Shown: positions 1 to 8,904 of the stretch, piece after piece
How the letters are laid out: each line of letters starts with the position of its first letter
Position numbering within the stretch: position 1 is the stretch's first letter
Assembly: GCA_025922715.1 (NCBI GenBank)
Contig: JAICHH010000001.1
Span: 14,428 to 78,427 of the forward strand
Origin: Nitrososphaeraceae archaeon
Lineage (GTDB): Archaea > Thermoproteota > Nitrososphaeria > Nitrososphaerales > Nitrososphaeraceae
Direction: 5' to 3'
DNA length: 64,000 bases
Program-made: the position numbers and the translations under genes
Notes under the pieces: generated by a model
What the model saw: only the letters and a program-made list of their open reading frames with translations
What the model was told of the DNA's origin: nothing
The model's database searches: none

Positions 1-32
1 TTATTAATTAATAAATCTGTTAAAGTAGTGAG

Positions 33-905
33 ATGCATAATAAAAGAAAAATCTCTCTAAGAGAACGTCTAGCGGATACTAATGATATTATAATCCTTCC
101 AGGGGTATATGATGCTTTAACCGCTAAAATTGCCGAGGATGTAGGATTTGAAACGGCCTTTCAAACAGGGTATGGTACTTCAGCCTCTCTGTTAGGAATG
201 CCCGATTTTGGATTCTTGAATGCTGGTGAAACTTTGGAAAATGCAAAAAGAATTATTAATTCTGTAAATATTCCGATTCTAGTTGATATAGATACAGGAT
301 ATGGAAATCCTTTAAATGTTTGGAAAATTGTTAAAGATTTAGAAAGAATCGGCGCAAAAGGAATTTTCTTAGAAGATCAAGTATGGCCTAAAAGATGTGG
401 TCATATGACTGGCAAAACAGTTATTCCAAAAGAGGAATATATTCTCAAATTAAATGCTGCCATGGATGCAAGAGAAGATAATGAATTTATCATAGTCGCA
501 AGAACGGATTCCCTTGCACAATTTGGAATTGAAGAAGCGATAGAAAGAGGAAAAGAGTACAAAAGAATTGGAGCTGATGTCATTTTTATAGAAGCACCCA
601 AAAGTATCGACCAAATGGAATTGATTGCAAAAGAAATTAAGGCTCCTTTATTAGCAAATATGATTGAAGAAGGAATAACCCCTAATCTAACTGCTGATCA
701 ACTAAGAAAAATAGGCTTTAAAATGGTCGTTTTTCCATTATCTGCACTATATTCAGCTACTTTTGCAATAAAACAAACCCTTCAAACCTTAAAGAAAACA
801 GGTACAACTAAAGAATTGAAAAATAAAATGATTACTTTTCAAGAATTCAATGATCTTGTCAACTTATCTGTATATAGGAAATTAGAAAAAAAATACTCTT
901 CTTAG
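33..905 (+). CDS. Isocitrate lyase/PEP mutase family enzyme
   Basis: A 290-residue protein of the isocitrate lyase/phosphoenolpyruvate mutase superfamily, a TIM-barrel family that makes or breaks C-C or P-C bonds in 2-oxo or phosphonate acids. The signature KRCGH occurs at residues 120-124, with Cys122 in the position of the catalytic cysteine of lyases. The acidic Mg-binding stretch (DIDTGYGNP, about residue 85; LEDQ, about 114) is also present. The length fits methylisocitrate lyase and oxaloacetate-decarboxylase-type members (about 290) and is too short for a true isocitrate lyase (over 420). Substrate cannot be told from sequence: methylisocitrate lyase or carboxyphosphonoenolpyruvate mutase-like activity are both possible. 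It is a single gene. Confidence 0.85.
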   Translation: MHNKRKISLRERLADTNDIIILPGVYDALTAKIAEDVGFETAFQTGYGTSASLLGMPDFGFLNAGETLENAKRIINSVNIPILVDIDTGYGNPLNVWKIVKDLERIGAKGIFLEDQVWPKRCGHMTGKTVIPKEEYILKLNAAMDAREDNEFIIVARTDSLAQFGIEEAIERGKEYKRIGADVIFIEAPKSIDQMELIAKEIKAPLLANMIEEGITPNLTADQLRKIGFKMVVFPLSALYSATFAIKQTLQTLKKTGTTKELKNKMITFQEFNDLVNLSVYRKLEKKYSS

Positions 906-990
906 ACCCTATTTTTTTCTAATCGATTGTTTTAATTCACTATACTCAATAATTATATAAAATACTGATTTAGTATTATAATAGCCAGTA

Positions 991-2406
991 ATGCAAAAAA
1001 TAAAACCAGATCTTATTGAATATATCTCAATTTTGAAAAAGAATGTGAAAATAAATAATTATGATCCTATCTATAAATTAGACAATAAAATAAAACTGAA
1101 TAGAAATACTAAAAAAAATGTATGGATTGAAGCCTATGGATGCTCGGCCAATATTGCAGATTCAGAAATTATAGCCGGCACATTAAATAGTCATGGGTAT
1201 AATATAGTGAATTGTATTGATGACTCAGATCTTAATATAATTGTAACATGTTCAGTTAAAGATTCTACGGAACATAAAATGCTTCACCGCATTCAGCAAT
1301 TAACTGGAGACAATAAACCATTACTAGTAGCAGGATGTCTTACAAAAACAGAACGAAAAAAAATAGAAAAGATTAATCCAAACGTCGGCTTATTAGGTCC
1401 AAATTCCTTAGATAGATCAGTCGAAGCTGTTAATCTTACATTGTCAAATAATAAAATTGTATTTCTTGATGATTCATCTGCTGAGAAAGTAAACTTACCC
1501 AAGTTAAGAGTGAATAAATCTATTAGTATTGTAGAAATTGCATCAGGTTGTTTAAGTAATTGTTCCTTTTGTCAGACCAAAATTTCAAAGGGTAATCTTA
1601 AAAGTTATCGACCTGGGTCTATAATTAGCCAAATAAAAAATGATGTTAAAGATGGTTGTAATGAAATATGGTTAACGTCAACTGACAACGGCTGTTATGG
1701 AAAAGATATAAAGTCAAATTTAGTTGAATTGCTAAAATTATGTACTAAAATAGAGGGGAATTATAAACTTCGAATTGGAATGCTGAATCCGATGTATTTA
1801 TCTGAGATATTATACGACCTTATCTTAGTATATAAAAATGAAGAAAAAATATTTAAATTCTTGCATATACCAGTCCAAAGTGGCAGTAATAAAATTTTAA
1901 AACAGATGTATAGAGGTCATGATATTGAAATTTTTAAAAAGACTATAAACGAGTTTCGAAAATCTATTCCTGAAATTACAATAGCGACTGATGTTATAGT
2001 AGGTTTTCCAAATGAGACAGAAGAGGACTTTAAATTGACTATGGATTTAATTAGAGAGACTGAGCCAGATATCATAAATATATCAAAATATAGTCAGAGG
2101 TCGGGTACAGTTTCTTCAAGGTTAAAGAATATATCTTCTGATCAAAGAAAAATTCGTTCTACAATTTTACATAGTCTTTCTCGTGATATATCAAGAAGAA
2201 GGAATACTCTCTGGAAAGGATGGATAGGCGATGTATATATCGATGAAATAACAAATACGTTAGTTCAGGGAAGAAATTACGCATATAAATCAGTGATTAT
2301 AAATAACGCTAATACATTAAACCTAAGATTTGGACAAATAATTAAGGTCAAGGTGGTTGATTCTTCTCAATATTCACTTTTTGCTGAATTCTTAGATTTT
2401 AAATAG
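991..2406 (+). CDS. tRNA N6-threonylcarbamoyladenosine methylthiotransferase (MtaB-like)
   Basis: A 471-residue radical SAM methylthiotransferase of the MiaB/MtaB family. The archaeal/eukaryotic branch (CDKAL1-like) converts t6A37 to ms2t6A37 in tRNA. The N-terminal UPF0004 domain (about 45-160) begins with EAYGCSAN and carries the cysteines of the auxiliary [4Fe-4S] cluster. The radical SAM motif CLSNCSFC gives Cys187, Cys191 and Cys194. The C-terminal 65 residues look like a TRAM RNA-binding domain. The N-terminal extension of about 40 residues before the UPF0004 domain is lysine- and asparagine-rich. The ATG lies 85 bases after the preceding stop, so it probably has its own promoter. Confidence 0.88.
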   Translation: MQKIKPDLIEYISILKKNVKINNYDPIYKLDNKIKLNRNTKKNVWIEAYGCSANIADSEIIAGTLNSHGYNIVNCIDDSDLNIIVTCSVKDSTEHKMLHRIQQLTGDNKPLLVAGCLTKTERKKIEKINPNVGLLGPNSLDRSVEAVNLTLSNNKIVFLDDSSAEKVNLPKLRVNKSISIVEIASGCLSNCSFCQTKISKGNLKSYRPGSIISQIKNDVKDGCNEIWLTSTDNGCYGKDIKSNLVELLKLCTKIEGNYKLRIGMLNPMYLSEILYDLILVYKNEEKIFKFLHIPVQSGSNKILKQMYRGHDIEIFKKTINEFRKSIPEITIATDVIVGFPNETEEDFKLTMDLIRETEPDIINISKYSQRSGTVSSRLKNISSDQRKIRSTILHSLSRDISRRRNTLWKGWIGDVYIDEITNTLVQGRNYAYKSVIINNANTLNLRFGQIIKVKVVDSSQYSLFAEFLDFK

Positions 2407-2538
2407 GATTACGTAATAGATTTGTTAATGAGTAGTATTAAATTGTTTTATATGTGACCATTAGGAAGTATTATATAATCCATAAATTTTCCTTGTAAAT
2501 ATAAAAACAAATTTATATATTAAAATTATTTATTATGT

Positions 2539-2718
2539 ATGTTCTGCAGTTGCAGATGTATGAAATGTAAAAGTATAAATTTAGAATATTTTGCGTTTAA
2601 AGCTTCTGATGGATTTGAAGAAGTTCATCATACATGTAGATCGTGTAAAACTCATTTTAATCATCTTGATGGCGATACCTATGATCATTGTGAACAATGC
2701 AATTATAATGATAAATAA
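2539..2718 (+). CDS. Small cysteine-rich zinc-ribbon protein
   Basis: A 59-residue protein, missed by scans with a 60-residue cut-off. It begins MFCSCRCMKC and carries three CxxC-type knuckles (Cys7/Cys10, Cys33/Cys36, Cys51/Cys54) plus extra cysteines at 3 and 5. These could bind one or two zinc ions. The ATG follows an A/T-rich promoter-like tract (about 2505-2525). The overlapping 63-codon frame starting at 2591 reads through the same DNA without any recognisable motif and is judged to be a shadow. Function unknown; nucleic-acid binding or a role as a small accessory subunit is only a guess. Confidence 0.7.
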   Translation: MFCSCRCMKCKSINLEYFAFKASDGFEEVHHTCRSCKTHFNHLDGDTYDHCEQCNYNDK

Positions 2719-2980
2719 TTTAAGTCTAGATTACGTTTTAAAACTATCAGTTAATTTTTTATGGTATAATCCATTACATTGATTCTTTTCAACAATTTTA
2801 ACATTCTTGATATCTTGTATATTTTTACTTGTCTTCAAGAATTCAAAACACAAATTACACAGTTCTACCATACTTTAAACTTGATTTACTTTTATATTAT
2901 ATTTTACGCAGTTTAATTATTTATACCCTGACTATTACATATCAACACTTAAAAGTAAGAAATAGGATTCTTTTACTGGA

Positions 2981-3139
2981 ATGCCCGCCCGAAAAAATAC
3001 ATCTAGAAAAAAAAGATTAATTAGGAAAATTAAACAGAATAGGCCTGTACCGGCATGGGTTATTATTAAGACACATAGACAAGTCCGATCCAATCCAAAA
3101 CGTAGACTATGGAGAAGATCCGATGTTAACGTAGGATAA
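2981..3139 (+). CDS. rpl39e: Ribosomal protein L39e
   Basis: A 52-residue, very basic protein matching the full length of L39e (about 51). The diagnostic core KQNRPVPAWV (about residues 18-27) and the arginine-rich end KRRLWRR (about 40-46) are both present. L39e lines the peptide exit tunnel of the large subunit in archaea and eukaryotes. It is too short for an ORF scan and is overlapped by a meaningless frame (2829-3020). It lies 17 bases upstream of rpl31e, the usual archaeal pairing, so the two are probably co-transcribed. Confidence 0.97.
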   Translation: MPARKNTSRKKRLIRKIKQNRPVPAWVIIKTHRQVRSNPKRRLWRRSDVNVG

Positions 3140-3156
3140 TGAATGGTGATTTATGA

Positions 3157-3471
3157 ATGTCAAAATCTGATGAGAATTCAACTCATGTATATACTATTAA
3201 TTTAGGAAAGGCTTGGTTAACTCCTCAATATCGACGAACTGATAGAGTAATTAATATGATTAAGGAATTCGCCAAACGTCATATGAAAAATGAGAATATA
3301 AAAATAGATCAAGAGTTAAATAAAGAAATCTGGAAACAAGGCAAAACAAATCCACCAAGAAAAGTACGTGTACGAATGTCCCTTGATGATAACGTTGTTT
3401 TAGTGTCATCCTATCAAGAAAGTTTAAAAGAAAGCGAAGTAAAGAAGGACGAAAATAAGGACAGTACTTAA
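3157..3471 (+). CDS. rpl31e: Ribosomal protein L31e
   Basis: A 104-residue large-subunit protein. The family pattern is clear: YTINLGKAW near residue 12, RTDRVINMIKEFAKRH (about 27-42), and a basic NPPRKVRVRMSLDD block near 65-78. The last 20 residues form a charged tail rich in Lys and Glu that goes beyond the usual core. Gene order rpl39e-rpl31e is conserved in archaea. The usual next partner, aIF6, does not follow here; the next gene downstream is on the other strand. Confidence 0.96.
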   Translation: MSKSDENSTHVYTINLGKAWLTPQYRRTDRVINMIKEFAKRHMKNENIKIDQELNKEIWKQGKTNPPRKVRVRMSLDDNVVLVSSYQESLKESEVKKDENKDST

Positions 3472-3572
3472 ACAGATACTAACCTATATATTTTCTACCC
3501 TTAAATACTGGTTTTTAAATATTATTTCTATTACCATTTATATTTTATCATTACAAGTTTCCTTAAAATCCA

Positions 3573-3881
3573 TTAAATAAATGGGATTTCCCTAGATGAT
3601 GATTTATCATTTTCCTCAGGATGAATTCTATGTTTTCTAGCCAATAATAATAATATTCCACTAAACAAAAGTAATACTAGTGCTAACCCCTGAGCTCCTC
3701 CATTAGGAATAAAAATCAGATAAGTAACTGAAAATACAATACATGAAAAAGCCTGTAGACAGTATTGGATTGATGCTACTAACTTAGCTTTTTTTGCAAA
3801 AAATGTAATTCCAAATAATGCAATACTAGGATAAATTGTTAGTAAAATAAACTGGTCAATATCTATTTCATTATGTGTCAA
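3573..3881 (-). CDS. Small membrane protein, function unknown
   Basis: A 102-residue protein with about three predicted membrane segments (roughly residues 9-29, 38-58 and 63-81). The C-terminal tail is hydrophilic, with RKHRIHPEENDKSSS just after the last segment, suggesting a cytoplasmic C-terminus. It resembles no family I recognise. It converges with rpl31e and lies about 50 bases downstream of the GINS gene on the same strand, so read-through is possible. The coding call rests on its hydrophobic pattern and on the gap it fills. Confidence 0.5.
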   Translation of the reverse strand: MTHNEIDIDQFILLTIYPSIALFGITFFAKKAKLVASIQYCLQAFSCIVFSVTYLIFIPNGGAQGLALVLLLFSGILLLLARKHRIHPEENDKSSSREIPFI

Positions 3882-3931
3882 TATTTTAATGAATATTATT
3901 CATAATATTTTTCTTTCCGTCGAATTAAATA

Positions 3932-4513
3932 TTAATCAAAGATAGGAGCGATCTCAGTTGCAGTTTTATTATTAACAAGAGATAATGCATTTTCAAAAGG
4001 TAAGTTTGCCACATCATCAACGCTAAAAGGGCCATATTTATACATATCAACTCCAACAAATTGCTCCATTGGTTTTACAAACATAATTAGTAATTTTTTT
4101 TGTTTTATTGTATCTGTTATTTTTTCTAAAATCTTTGACTGGCCATTGGTTATTAAGGTAGTTATTTCTTTTCTCTTTCTTTTTGACTGAATTTCTCCAT
4201 CGATTATAAATTTTTCTTCATCTGTCATTTTAGAATACCCTATCTCTAAATTTGATTTTATATTTCCTATAAGGATTTTTTCGATTCTGATTTGCAGTAA
4301 AAGATTCGATATTATCGATAAATTTTCAATAATTTTTTGCATAATTCTTTTTTCAAGAATCTCATACTCTTTTGCCTTTAAATTTCCAATTGTAATAGCT
4401 AATCTCTGATATGTATCATAAGGTATTTCTTGTAGTGAAGAAATTTGATATTCTTTTAAAAGAATATTATATGCCATTTCTAATGTGAAGTTCTCTTCCA
4501 AATTATCAGACAT
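3932..4513 (-). CDS. Archaeal GINS complex subunit (Gins51-like)
   Basis: A 193-residue protein. The long helical A domain comes first (about 1-135), followed by the small B domain at the C-terminus (about 140-193). The B domain has the family pattern: FVGVD, YGPF, DVANLP, then a short helix. A-then-B order is that of Gins51 (Sld5/Psf1 type) rather than Gins23. GINS bridges MCM helicase and GAN/Cdc45-like nuclease in the CMG replisome and also contacts primase. No mcm gene is adjacent, unlike some archaeal lineages. The identification rests mainly on the B domain. Confidence 0.78.
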   Translation of the reverse strand: MSDNLEENFTLEMAYNILLKEYQISSLQEIPYDTYQRLAITIGNLKAKEYEILEKRIMQKIIENLSIISNLLLQIRIEKILIGNIKSNLEIGYSKMTDEEKFIIDGEIQSKRKRKEITTLITNGQSKILEKITDTIKQKKLLIMFVKPMEQFVGVDMYKYGPFSVDDVANLPFENALSLVNNKTATEIAPIFD

Positions 4514-4614
4514 TCATTTAATATGGTATCTGAATTAAGTTATAAATAATTCCATTTTTCTATTTAAATTTCTGAAAGCCTTAATTATGAGATCCTTAAT
4601 TATAACCAACTGAT

Positions 4615-6081
4615 TTGCCATATAGGATTATTGAAGGAAAAATTGAACAACAACATTTTAGCACTGATGATGTTATGGATAAATTAGAAAAAGACGATAT
4701 CAAGTTTATAGATTTACAATTTACTGGACTTTATGGAAAATTTCATCATATTACTATTTCTGCAAATATGTTTAAAAAAACTGATTTTGAAAATGGATTA
4801 CCAAAAGTTGATGGTTCTTCAATTCGTGGATTTACTGAAATTCATGAATCTGATTTAATTGTTAGACCAGACCCTTCTACTTATGCTATAATTCCTTGGA
4901 TAGAGAAATACAAAACATGCAGATTGATTTGCGATATTTTAAGAGGAGGATCTAATAGAATACAATTTTTGCGGGATCCTCGAGGTATAGCAAAGAAAGC
5001 TGAAAAATATGTTAATGAGAATGGTTATTCGTTATCATATTGGGGACCAGAAGTCGAATTTTTTGTTTTTGATAAATTGTTAGTAAATACCCTTACCCCA
5101 TATCATGGTCAAAGTTATGAAATAATTTCAAAAGAATCTCCTTGGGCTTCTGATGGCTTTGGATATACCATTAATTTAAAGGAAGGTTACCTTCCTAGTG
5201 CTCCAGGGGATAGTTTAATAGGTTTCCGCAATGAATGTGTCGATATTCTTAGCAATAATTTTGGTATTGCATGTGATGCACATCATCATGAAGTTGCAAC
5301 AGCTGGACAATGTGAAATAGATATAAGATATGATACATTAGTAAATGCTGCAGATTCTGTCCAAAGTTATAAATTTATTGTAAAAAATGTTGCCAGAAAA
5401 CACAACATGATAGCTACTATGATGCCAAAGCCAATAGCACTTGATAATGGATCTGGTTTACATGTTAATATCAGTCTTTGGAATGATAACACCAACTTAT
5501 TTTTCGACCAAAATGATGAATATGCTGAAATTTCTGAATTGGCTCGATATTTTTGTGGAGGTATATTAGAGCATTCTTTTGCACTTGCCGCAATTGTAGC
5601 CCCGACAACCAACTCATATAGACGATTAGTTCCAGGATATGAAGCTCCTGTGTATGTTGCTTGGAGTACTGGTAATAGATCAGCTATAATACGTATTCCA
5701 GGACATTTTAGAGGAGAAAAATTTGCGTATATGAAAAGGATTGAATTTCGTGCTCCTGATCCCTCGTGTAATCCATATCTAGCTTTTTCTTGTATTGTTG
5801 CAGCTGGATTAGATGGAATAAAGAAAAAAACATCTATAGGTGATCCTATTGATGAAGATATTTTCAAAATGACCTCCAAACGAAGACGTCAACTTGGAAT
5901 AAAACAATTACCAACTAGTTTATTAGAGGCGTCTGAGGCTTTAGACTCCGATAGAGAGTTTCTTAAACCAGTATTTGATGGCTCAGTAATTGAGAGATTG
6001 ATAGAGCATTCAACAAATGAATATAGAGAAGTTACTTTAAGACCTCATCCACATGAATTTTCTTTATATGCAGATGTATAA
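4615..6081 (+). CDS. glnA: Glutamine synthetase, type I
   Basis: A 488-residue GS-I enzyme that makes glutamine from glutamate, ammonia and ATP, the main ammonium assimilation step. The beta-Grasp N-domain covers about 15-110. The catalytic domain shows VEFFVFD (metal ligand Glu), NGSGLHVNISLW (ammonia/ATP site), APTTNSYRRLVPGYEAP and RIEFRAPDPSCNPYLAF. In the place of the adenylylation loop there is LGIKQLPTSL with no tyrosine, so covalent adenylylation is unlikely. It starts with TTG (4615); no ATG upstream keeps the frame sensibly. Works with the glutamate dehydrogenase at 44169 and GlmS at 35904. Confidence 0.96.
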   Translation: MPYRIIEGKIEQQHFSTDDVMDKLEKDDIKFIDLQFTGLYGKFHHITISANMFKKTDFENGLPKVDGSSIRGFTEIHESDLIVRPDPSTYAIIPWIEKYKTCRLICDILRGGSNRIQFLRDPRGIAKKAEKYVNENGYSLSYWGPEVEFFVFDKLLVNTLTPYHGQSYEIISKESPWASDGFGYTINLKEGYLPSAPGDSLIGFRNECVDILSNNFGIACDAHHHEVATAGQCEIDIRYDTLVNAADSVQSYKFIVKNVARKHNMIATMMPKPIALDNGSGLHVNISLWNDNTNLFFDQNDEYAEISELARYFCGGILEHSFALAAIVAPTTNSYRRLVPGYEAPVYVAWSTGNRSAIIRIPGHFRGEKFAYMKRIEFRAPDPSCNPYLAFSCIVAAGLDGIKKKTSIGDPIDEDIFKMTSKRRRQLGIKQLPTSLLEASEALDSDREFLKPVFDGSVIERLIEHSTNEYREVTLRPHPHEFSLYADV

Positions 6082-6138
6082 GTATAAGAACTTCAGATAT
6101 TGTTAATTAATAATTAATTTATTAATTATTTTGTATTC

Positions 6139-6423
6139 TTAAAGGTCATCAATTTTCTTTGCCAATATAAAGTCATATTCACTTATCCCATTAACTTTGT
6201 GTGTAGATAAAAAAATTTTCACTTTGTTAAAAACATTAAATAATTCTGGATGATGATCTAGTTTTTCTGATTCTAATGCTATCTTGGTAATAAAACCAAA
6301 GGCTTGAGTAAAATTTTTAAATTCAAAAGATTTACATAATTTACCTTGGTCGATTTGCCAGTTTCTTATTTCTTTTAACTTTACTTCAATTTCATTATCA
6401 GAAAGTTTTTTATAATTATTCAA
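6139..6423 (-). CDS. 4a-hydroxytetrahydrobiopterin (pterin-4a-carbinolamine) dehydratase
   Basis: A 94-residue protein with the complete PCD/DCoH signature: EKLDHHPELFNVFNKV followed by LSTHKVNGISEYD. The active-site His pair sits at about 57-58, with the third His in STHK near 74. It dehydrates 4a-carbinolamine pterins to quinonoid dihydropterin, or serves as a moonlighting factor as in other PCD proteins. No aromatic amino acid hydroxylase is present in the window, so the pterin substrate is open. It converges with glnA and is probably monocistronic. Confidence 0.92.
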   Translation of the reverse strand: MNNYKKLSDNEIEVKLKEIRNWQIDQGKLCKSFEFKNFTQAFGFITKIALESEKLDHHPELFNVFNKVKIFLSTHKVNGISEYDFILAKKIDDL

Positions 6424-6571
6424 CTAAAAATACTTACTTGATTACTATTAATGTATTTTACTATACTTGTTGATTACAGTAAAAAATTTTACTTTGTCTC
6501 CTCTCTTCGTAGAATAGATTCATTTTTTGATAATCGAAATATAAATAAAGCAGATAAATACTCTTCCGTGT

Positions 6572-7879
6572 ATGAGCTCAAGCAAAAAACCACATATGAA
6601 TCTCGTGGTTACAGGACATGTAGATAATGGTAAATCTACAATTGTAGGCCATTTAATGGTTGATTTAGGAGTTATTGATCAAAGGACTATAGAACAATTT
6701 GCAAAAGAATCAGAAGCTACTGGTAAGGGTGATACTTTCAAATATGCATGGGTTTTAGATAGTATTAAAGATGAAAGAGATCGAGGAATTACCATAGATC
6801 TAGCTTTTCAGAAATTCGAAACTAATAAGTTCTTCTTTACGTTAATTGATGCCCCTGGTCATAGGGACTTTATTAAAAATATGATAACTGGTGCCTCAGA
6901 AGCTGATGTGGCTATCTTAGTTGTTTCCACAAAACCAGGAGAAACAGAAGCCGCAACGGAACCTGGAGGTCAAGCAAGAGAACATGCATTTCTATGTAGA
7001 ACATTAGGGGTAGGACAAGTAGTAGTTGCATTAAATAAAATGGATGATTCCAACTATTCAGAAGCAAGATATAATGAAGTTAAAGGTATTGCAGAAAAAA
7101 TGCTGAAAATGGTGGGTTATAATACCAGTAAAGTAAATTTTGTACCTGTATCTGGATGGAAAGGTGATAATTTAGCAAAAAAATCTGAAAATATGGGTTG
7201 GTATAAAGGTCAAACTTTGTTAGAAGCACTAGATTCTTTCGATCCGCCAGAAAAACCAATTGGGAAACCCTTGAGAATTCCAATTCAAGATGTATATTCA
7301 ATTACGGGTGTAGGTACTGTTCCAGTAGGTAGAGTAGAAACAGGTATTGTTAAGGCTAATGATAAGGTAATAGTCATGCCTGCAGGAGTAACCGGAGAAG
7401 TGAAATCTATAGAAACTCATCATACTCAGATGAATTCAGCCGAAGCAGGTGATAATATAGGATTTAATTTAAGAGGAATTGACAAAAAATCTATCCATAG
7501 AGGAGATGTTATAGGACATCCAGATAACCCTCCAAGTGTTGCTAAAGAATTTGAAGCTCAAATAATAGTAATCCACCATCCAACTGCTATGGCGCCAGGT
7601 TACACACCAGTATTACATGCTCATACAGCACAAGTCGCAGCGACTTTATCGGATTTTGTTGCCAAAATTGATCCTAAAACTGGCGGAATTTTAGAAGAAA
7701 AACCAAAATTTCTTAAAACAGGAGATGCAGCAATTGTAAGAATTAGACCAGTCAGACCTCTTGCTATAGAAACTTTCAAAGAATTCCCTGAAATCGGTAG
7801 ATTTGCATTAAGGGATATGGGTACTACAATTGCTGCTGGAGTTGTTAAATCAATTACAGAAAAATACGAAAAGAAGTAA
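6572..7879 (+). CDS. tuf: Translation elongation factor 1-alpha (aEF1A)
   Basis: A 435-residue GTPase that delivers aminoacyl-tRNA to the ribosome. G1 is GHVDNGKST (about 15-23), switch I carries RGITIDLAF, G3 is DAPGH, G4 is NKMD and G5 lies near SGWKGDN. Domains 2 and 3 follow, containing KPLRIPIQDVYSITGVGTVPVGRVETG and the C-terminal RPLAIETFKEFPEIGRFALRDMGTTIAAG. G1 has Asn where bacteria have His, a variant I believe also occurs in other thaumarchaea. It is followed after 14 bases by rps10, the standard archaeal arrangement. Confidence 0.98.
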   Translation: MSSSKKPHMNLVVTGHVDNGKSTIVGHLMVDLGVIDQRTIEQFAKESEATGKGDTFKYAWVLDSIKDERDRGITIDLAFQKFETNKFFFTLIDAPGHRDFIKNMITGASEADVAILVVSTKPGETEAATEPGGQAREHAFLCRTLGVGQVVVALNKMDDSNYSEARYNEVKGIAEKMLKMVGYNTSKVNFVPVSGWKGDNLAKKSENMGWYKGQTLLEALDSFDPPEKPIGKPLRIPIQDVYSITGVGTVPVGRVETGIVKANDKVIVMPAGVTGEVKSIETHHTQMNSAEAGDNIGFNLRGIDKKSIHRGDVIGHPDNPPSVAKEFEAQIIVIHHPTAMAPGYTPVLHAHTAQVAATLSDFVAKIDPKTGGILEEKPKFLKTGDAAIVRIRPVRPLAIETFKEFPEIGRFALRDMGTTIAAGVVKSITEKYEKK

Positions 7880-7893
7880 AGTGAAATCTTACA

Positions 7894-8202
7894 ATGCCTC
7901 AGGAAGCTAGAATAAAACTAACAAGCACCAATCTTTCTACCTTAGAAGGTGTTTGTTCTGAAATAAAAGGAATAGGTGAAAAAAGTGGTATCAATTTAAA
8001 AGGCCCTTATCCACTGCCTACAAAAAAAATGAAAGTAGTAACAAGGAAATCTCCGTGTGGACAAGGGACAAATACATGGGATAAATATGAGTTAAGGATT
8101 CATAGACGAGTAATTGATTTAGGTGCAGATGATAAAGCTATTAGACAGCTTATGAGATTGAGAATACCTGATGATGTCTATATAGAAGTATCTCTCACTT
8201 AA
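7894..8202 (+). CDS. rps10: Ribosomal protein S10
   Basis: A 102-residue small-subunit protein. It carries the family block GPYPLPTKKMKVVTRKSPCGQGTNTWDKYELRIHRRVID (quoted here as separate motifs: GPYPLPTK, RKSPCGQGT, YELRIHRRVID). It is in an operon with the aEF1A gene, as in most archaea. The length is as expected for S10. Confidence 0.98.
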   Translation: MPQEARIKLTSTNLSTLEGVCSEIKGIGEKSGINLKGPYPLPTKKMKVVTRKSPCGQGTNTWDKYELRIHRRVIDLGADDKAIRQLMRLRIPDDVYIEVSLT

Positions 8203-8289
8203 ATTTTTATAATTATGTCTAACAAATAATCTTTGTACCAATTGTTACCATATTAAGGAAATAACTTCCATTAATATTAAAAATATAAA

Positions 8290-8859
8290 ATGAATTTATT
8301 CTGGTCACTAGTGTTATTACAATCATTTTTATTATTACTCTTTAATTTTAATCAAATTTTTGCAGAATCATCTACATCTACAGATGATTTTAAATCGTAT
8401 AAAAATGAAAATTATACTCTGGAATTAATGTATCCATCAGATTGGACATATGTAGAATTTAGAGATCAATTTTCAGATAATGATCTCTCTATAATAATTA
8501 GTTTTATTTCTCCATTAGAGGCTCCTCTAGATACATTTCAAGAATATTTTACTATTAAATCCAAAATTCTAGATCCAGAAGATACTTTTTCTAGCCACTT
8601 TAATTCATATTTAGAAAAACTAAAGAAAACTATAACAAACATAAATATATCAACTATAGAAAATATGTCCAACAAAAATAAATATATACACTATTCATTT
8701 TCGCCTCCACAATCAGGATTAATTATAAACAAAGAAGAATATATCTTTCTAAAAAATCCTAATAATGTATTTCATATTGAATTCACTTCTAATGATGATG
8801 ATTATAAAACATTCAAGCCAATGATTAATAAAATATTATCATCTTTTCGTATTACTTAA
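8290..8859 (+). CDS. Secreted PsbP-like protein
   Basis: A 189-residue exported protein. An N-terminal hydrophobic signal (about 3-24) ends in FNQIFA, suggesting cleavage after Ala25. The mature part has the PsbP/DUF1795-like start YKNENYTLELMYPSDWTYVE and a closing FKPMINKILSSFRI helix, the pattern of a small alpha/beta PsbP fold. Archaea have many such secreted proteins of unknown role, often as surface or lipoprotein-like modules. A related domain appears in the truncated gene at 62981. No lipobox cysteine is seen. Confidence 0.65.
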   Translation: MNLFWSLVLLQSFLLLLFNFNQIFAESSTSTDDFKSYKNENYTLELMYPSDWTYVEFRDQFSDNDLSIIISFISPLEAPLDTFQEYFTIKSKILDPEDTFSSHFNSYLEKLKKTITNINISTIENMSNKNKYIHYSFSPPQSGLIINKEEYIFLKNPNNVFHIEFTSNDDDYKTFKPMINKILSSFRIT

Positions 8860-8904
8860 CATAATATTTGATGTATTAAAAAAAAGTAATTGAAAAGAAA
8901 ACCT

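Noticed and set aside
2591..2782. 63-codon plus-strand frame in the small zinc-protein region
   Set aside because: It overlaps the cysteine-rich 59-residue gene in another frame and shows no motif; the frame at 2829-3020 is likewise a shadow of the rpl39e region.
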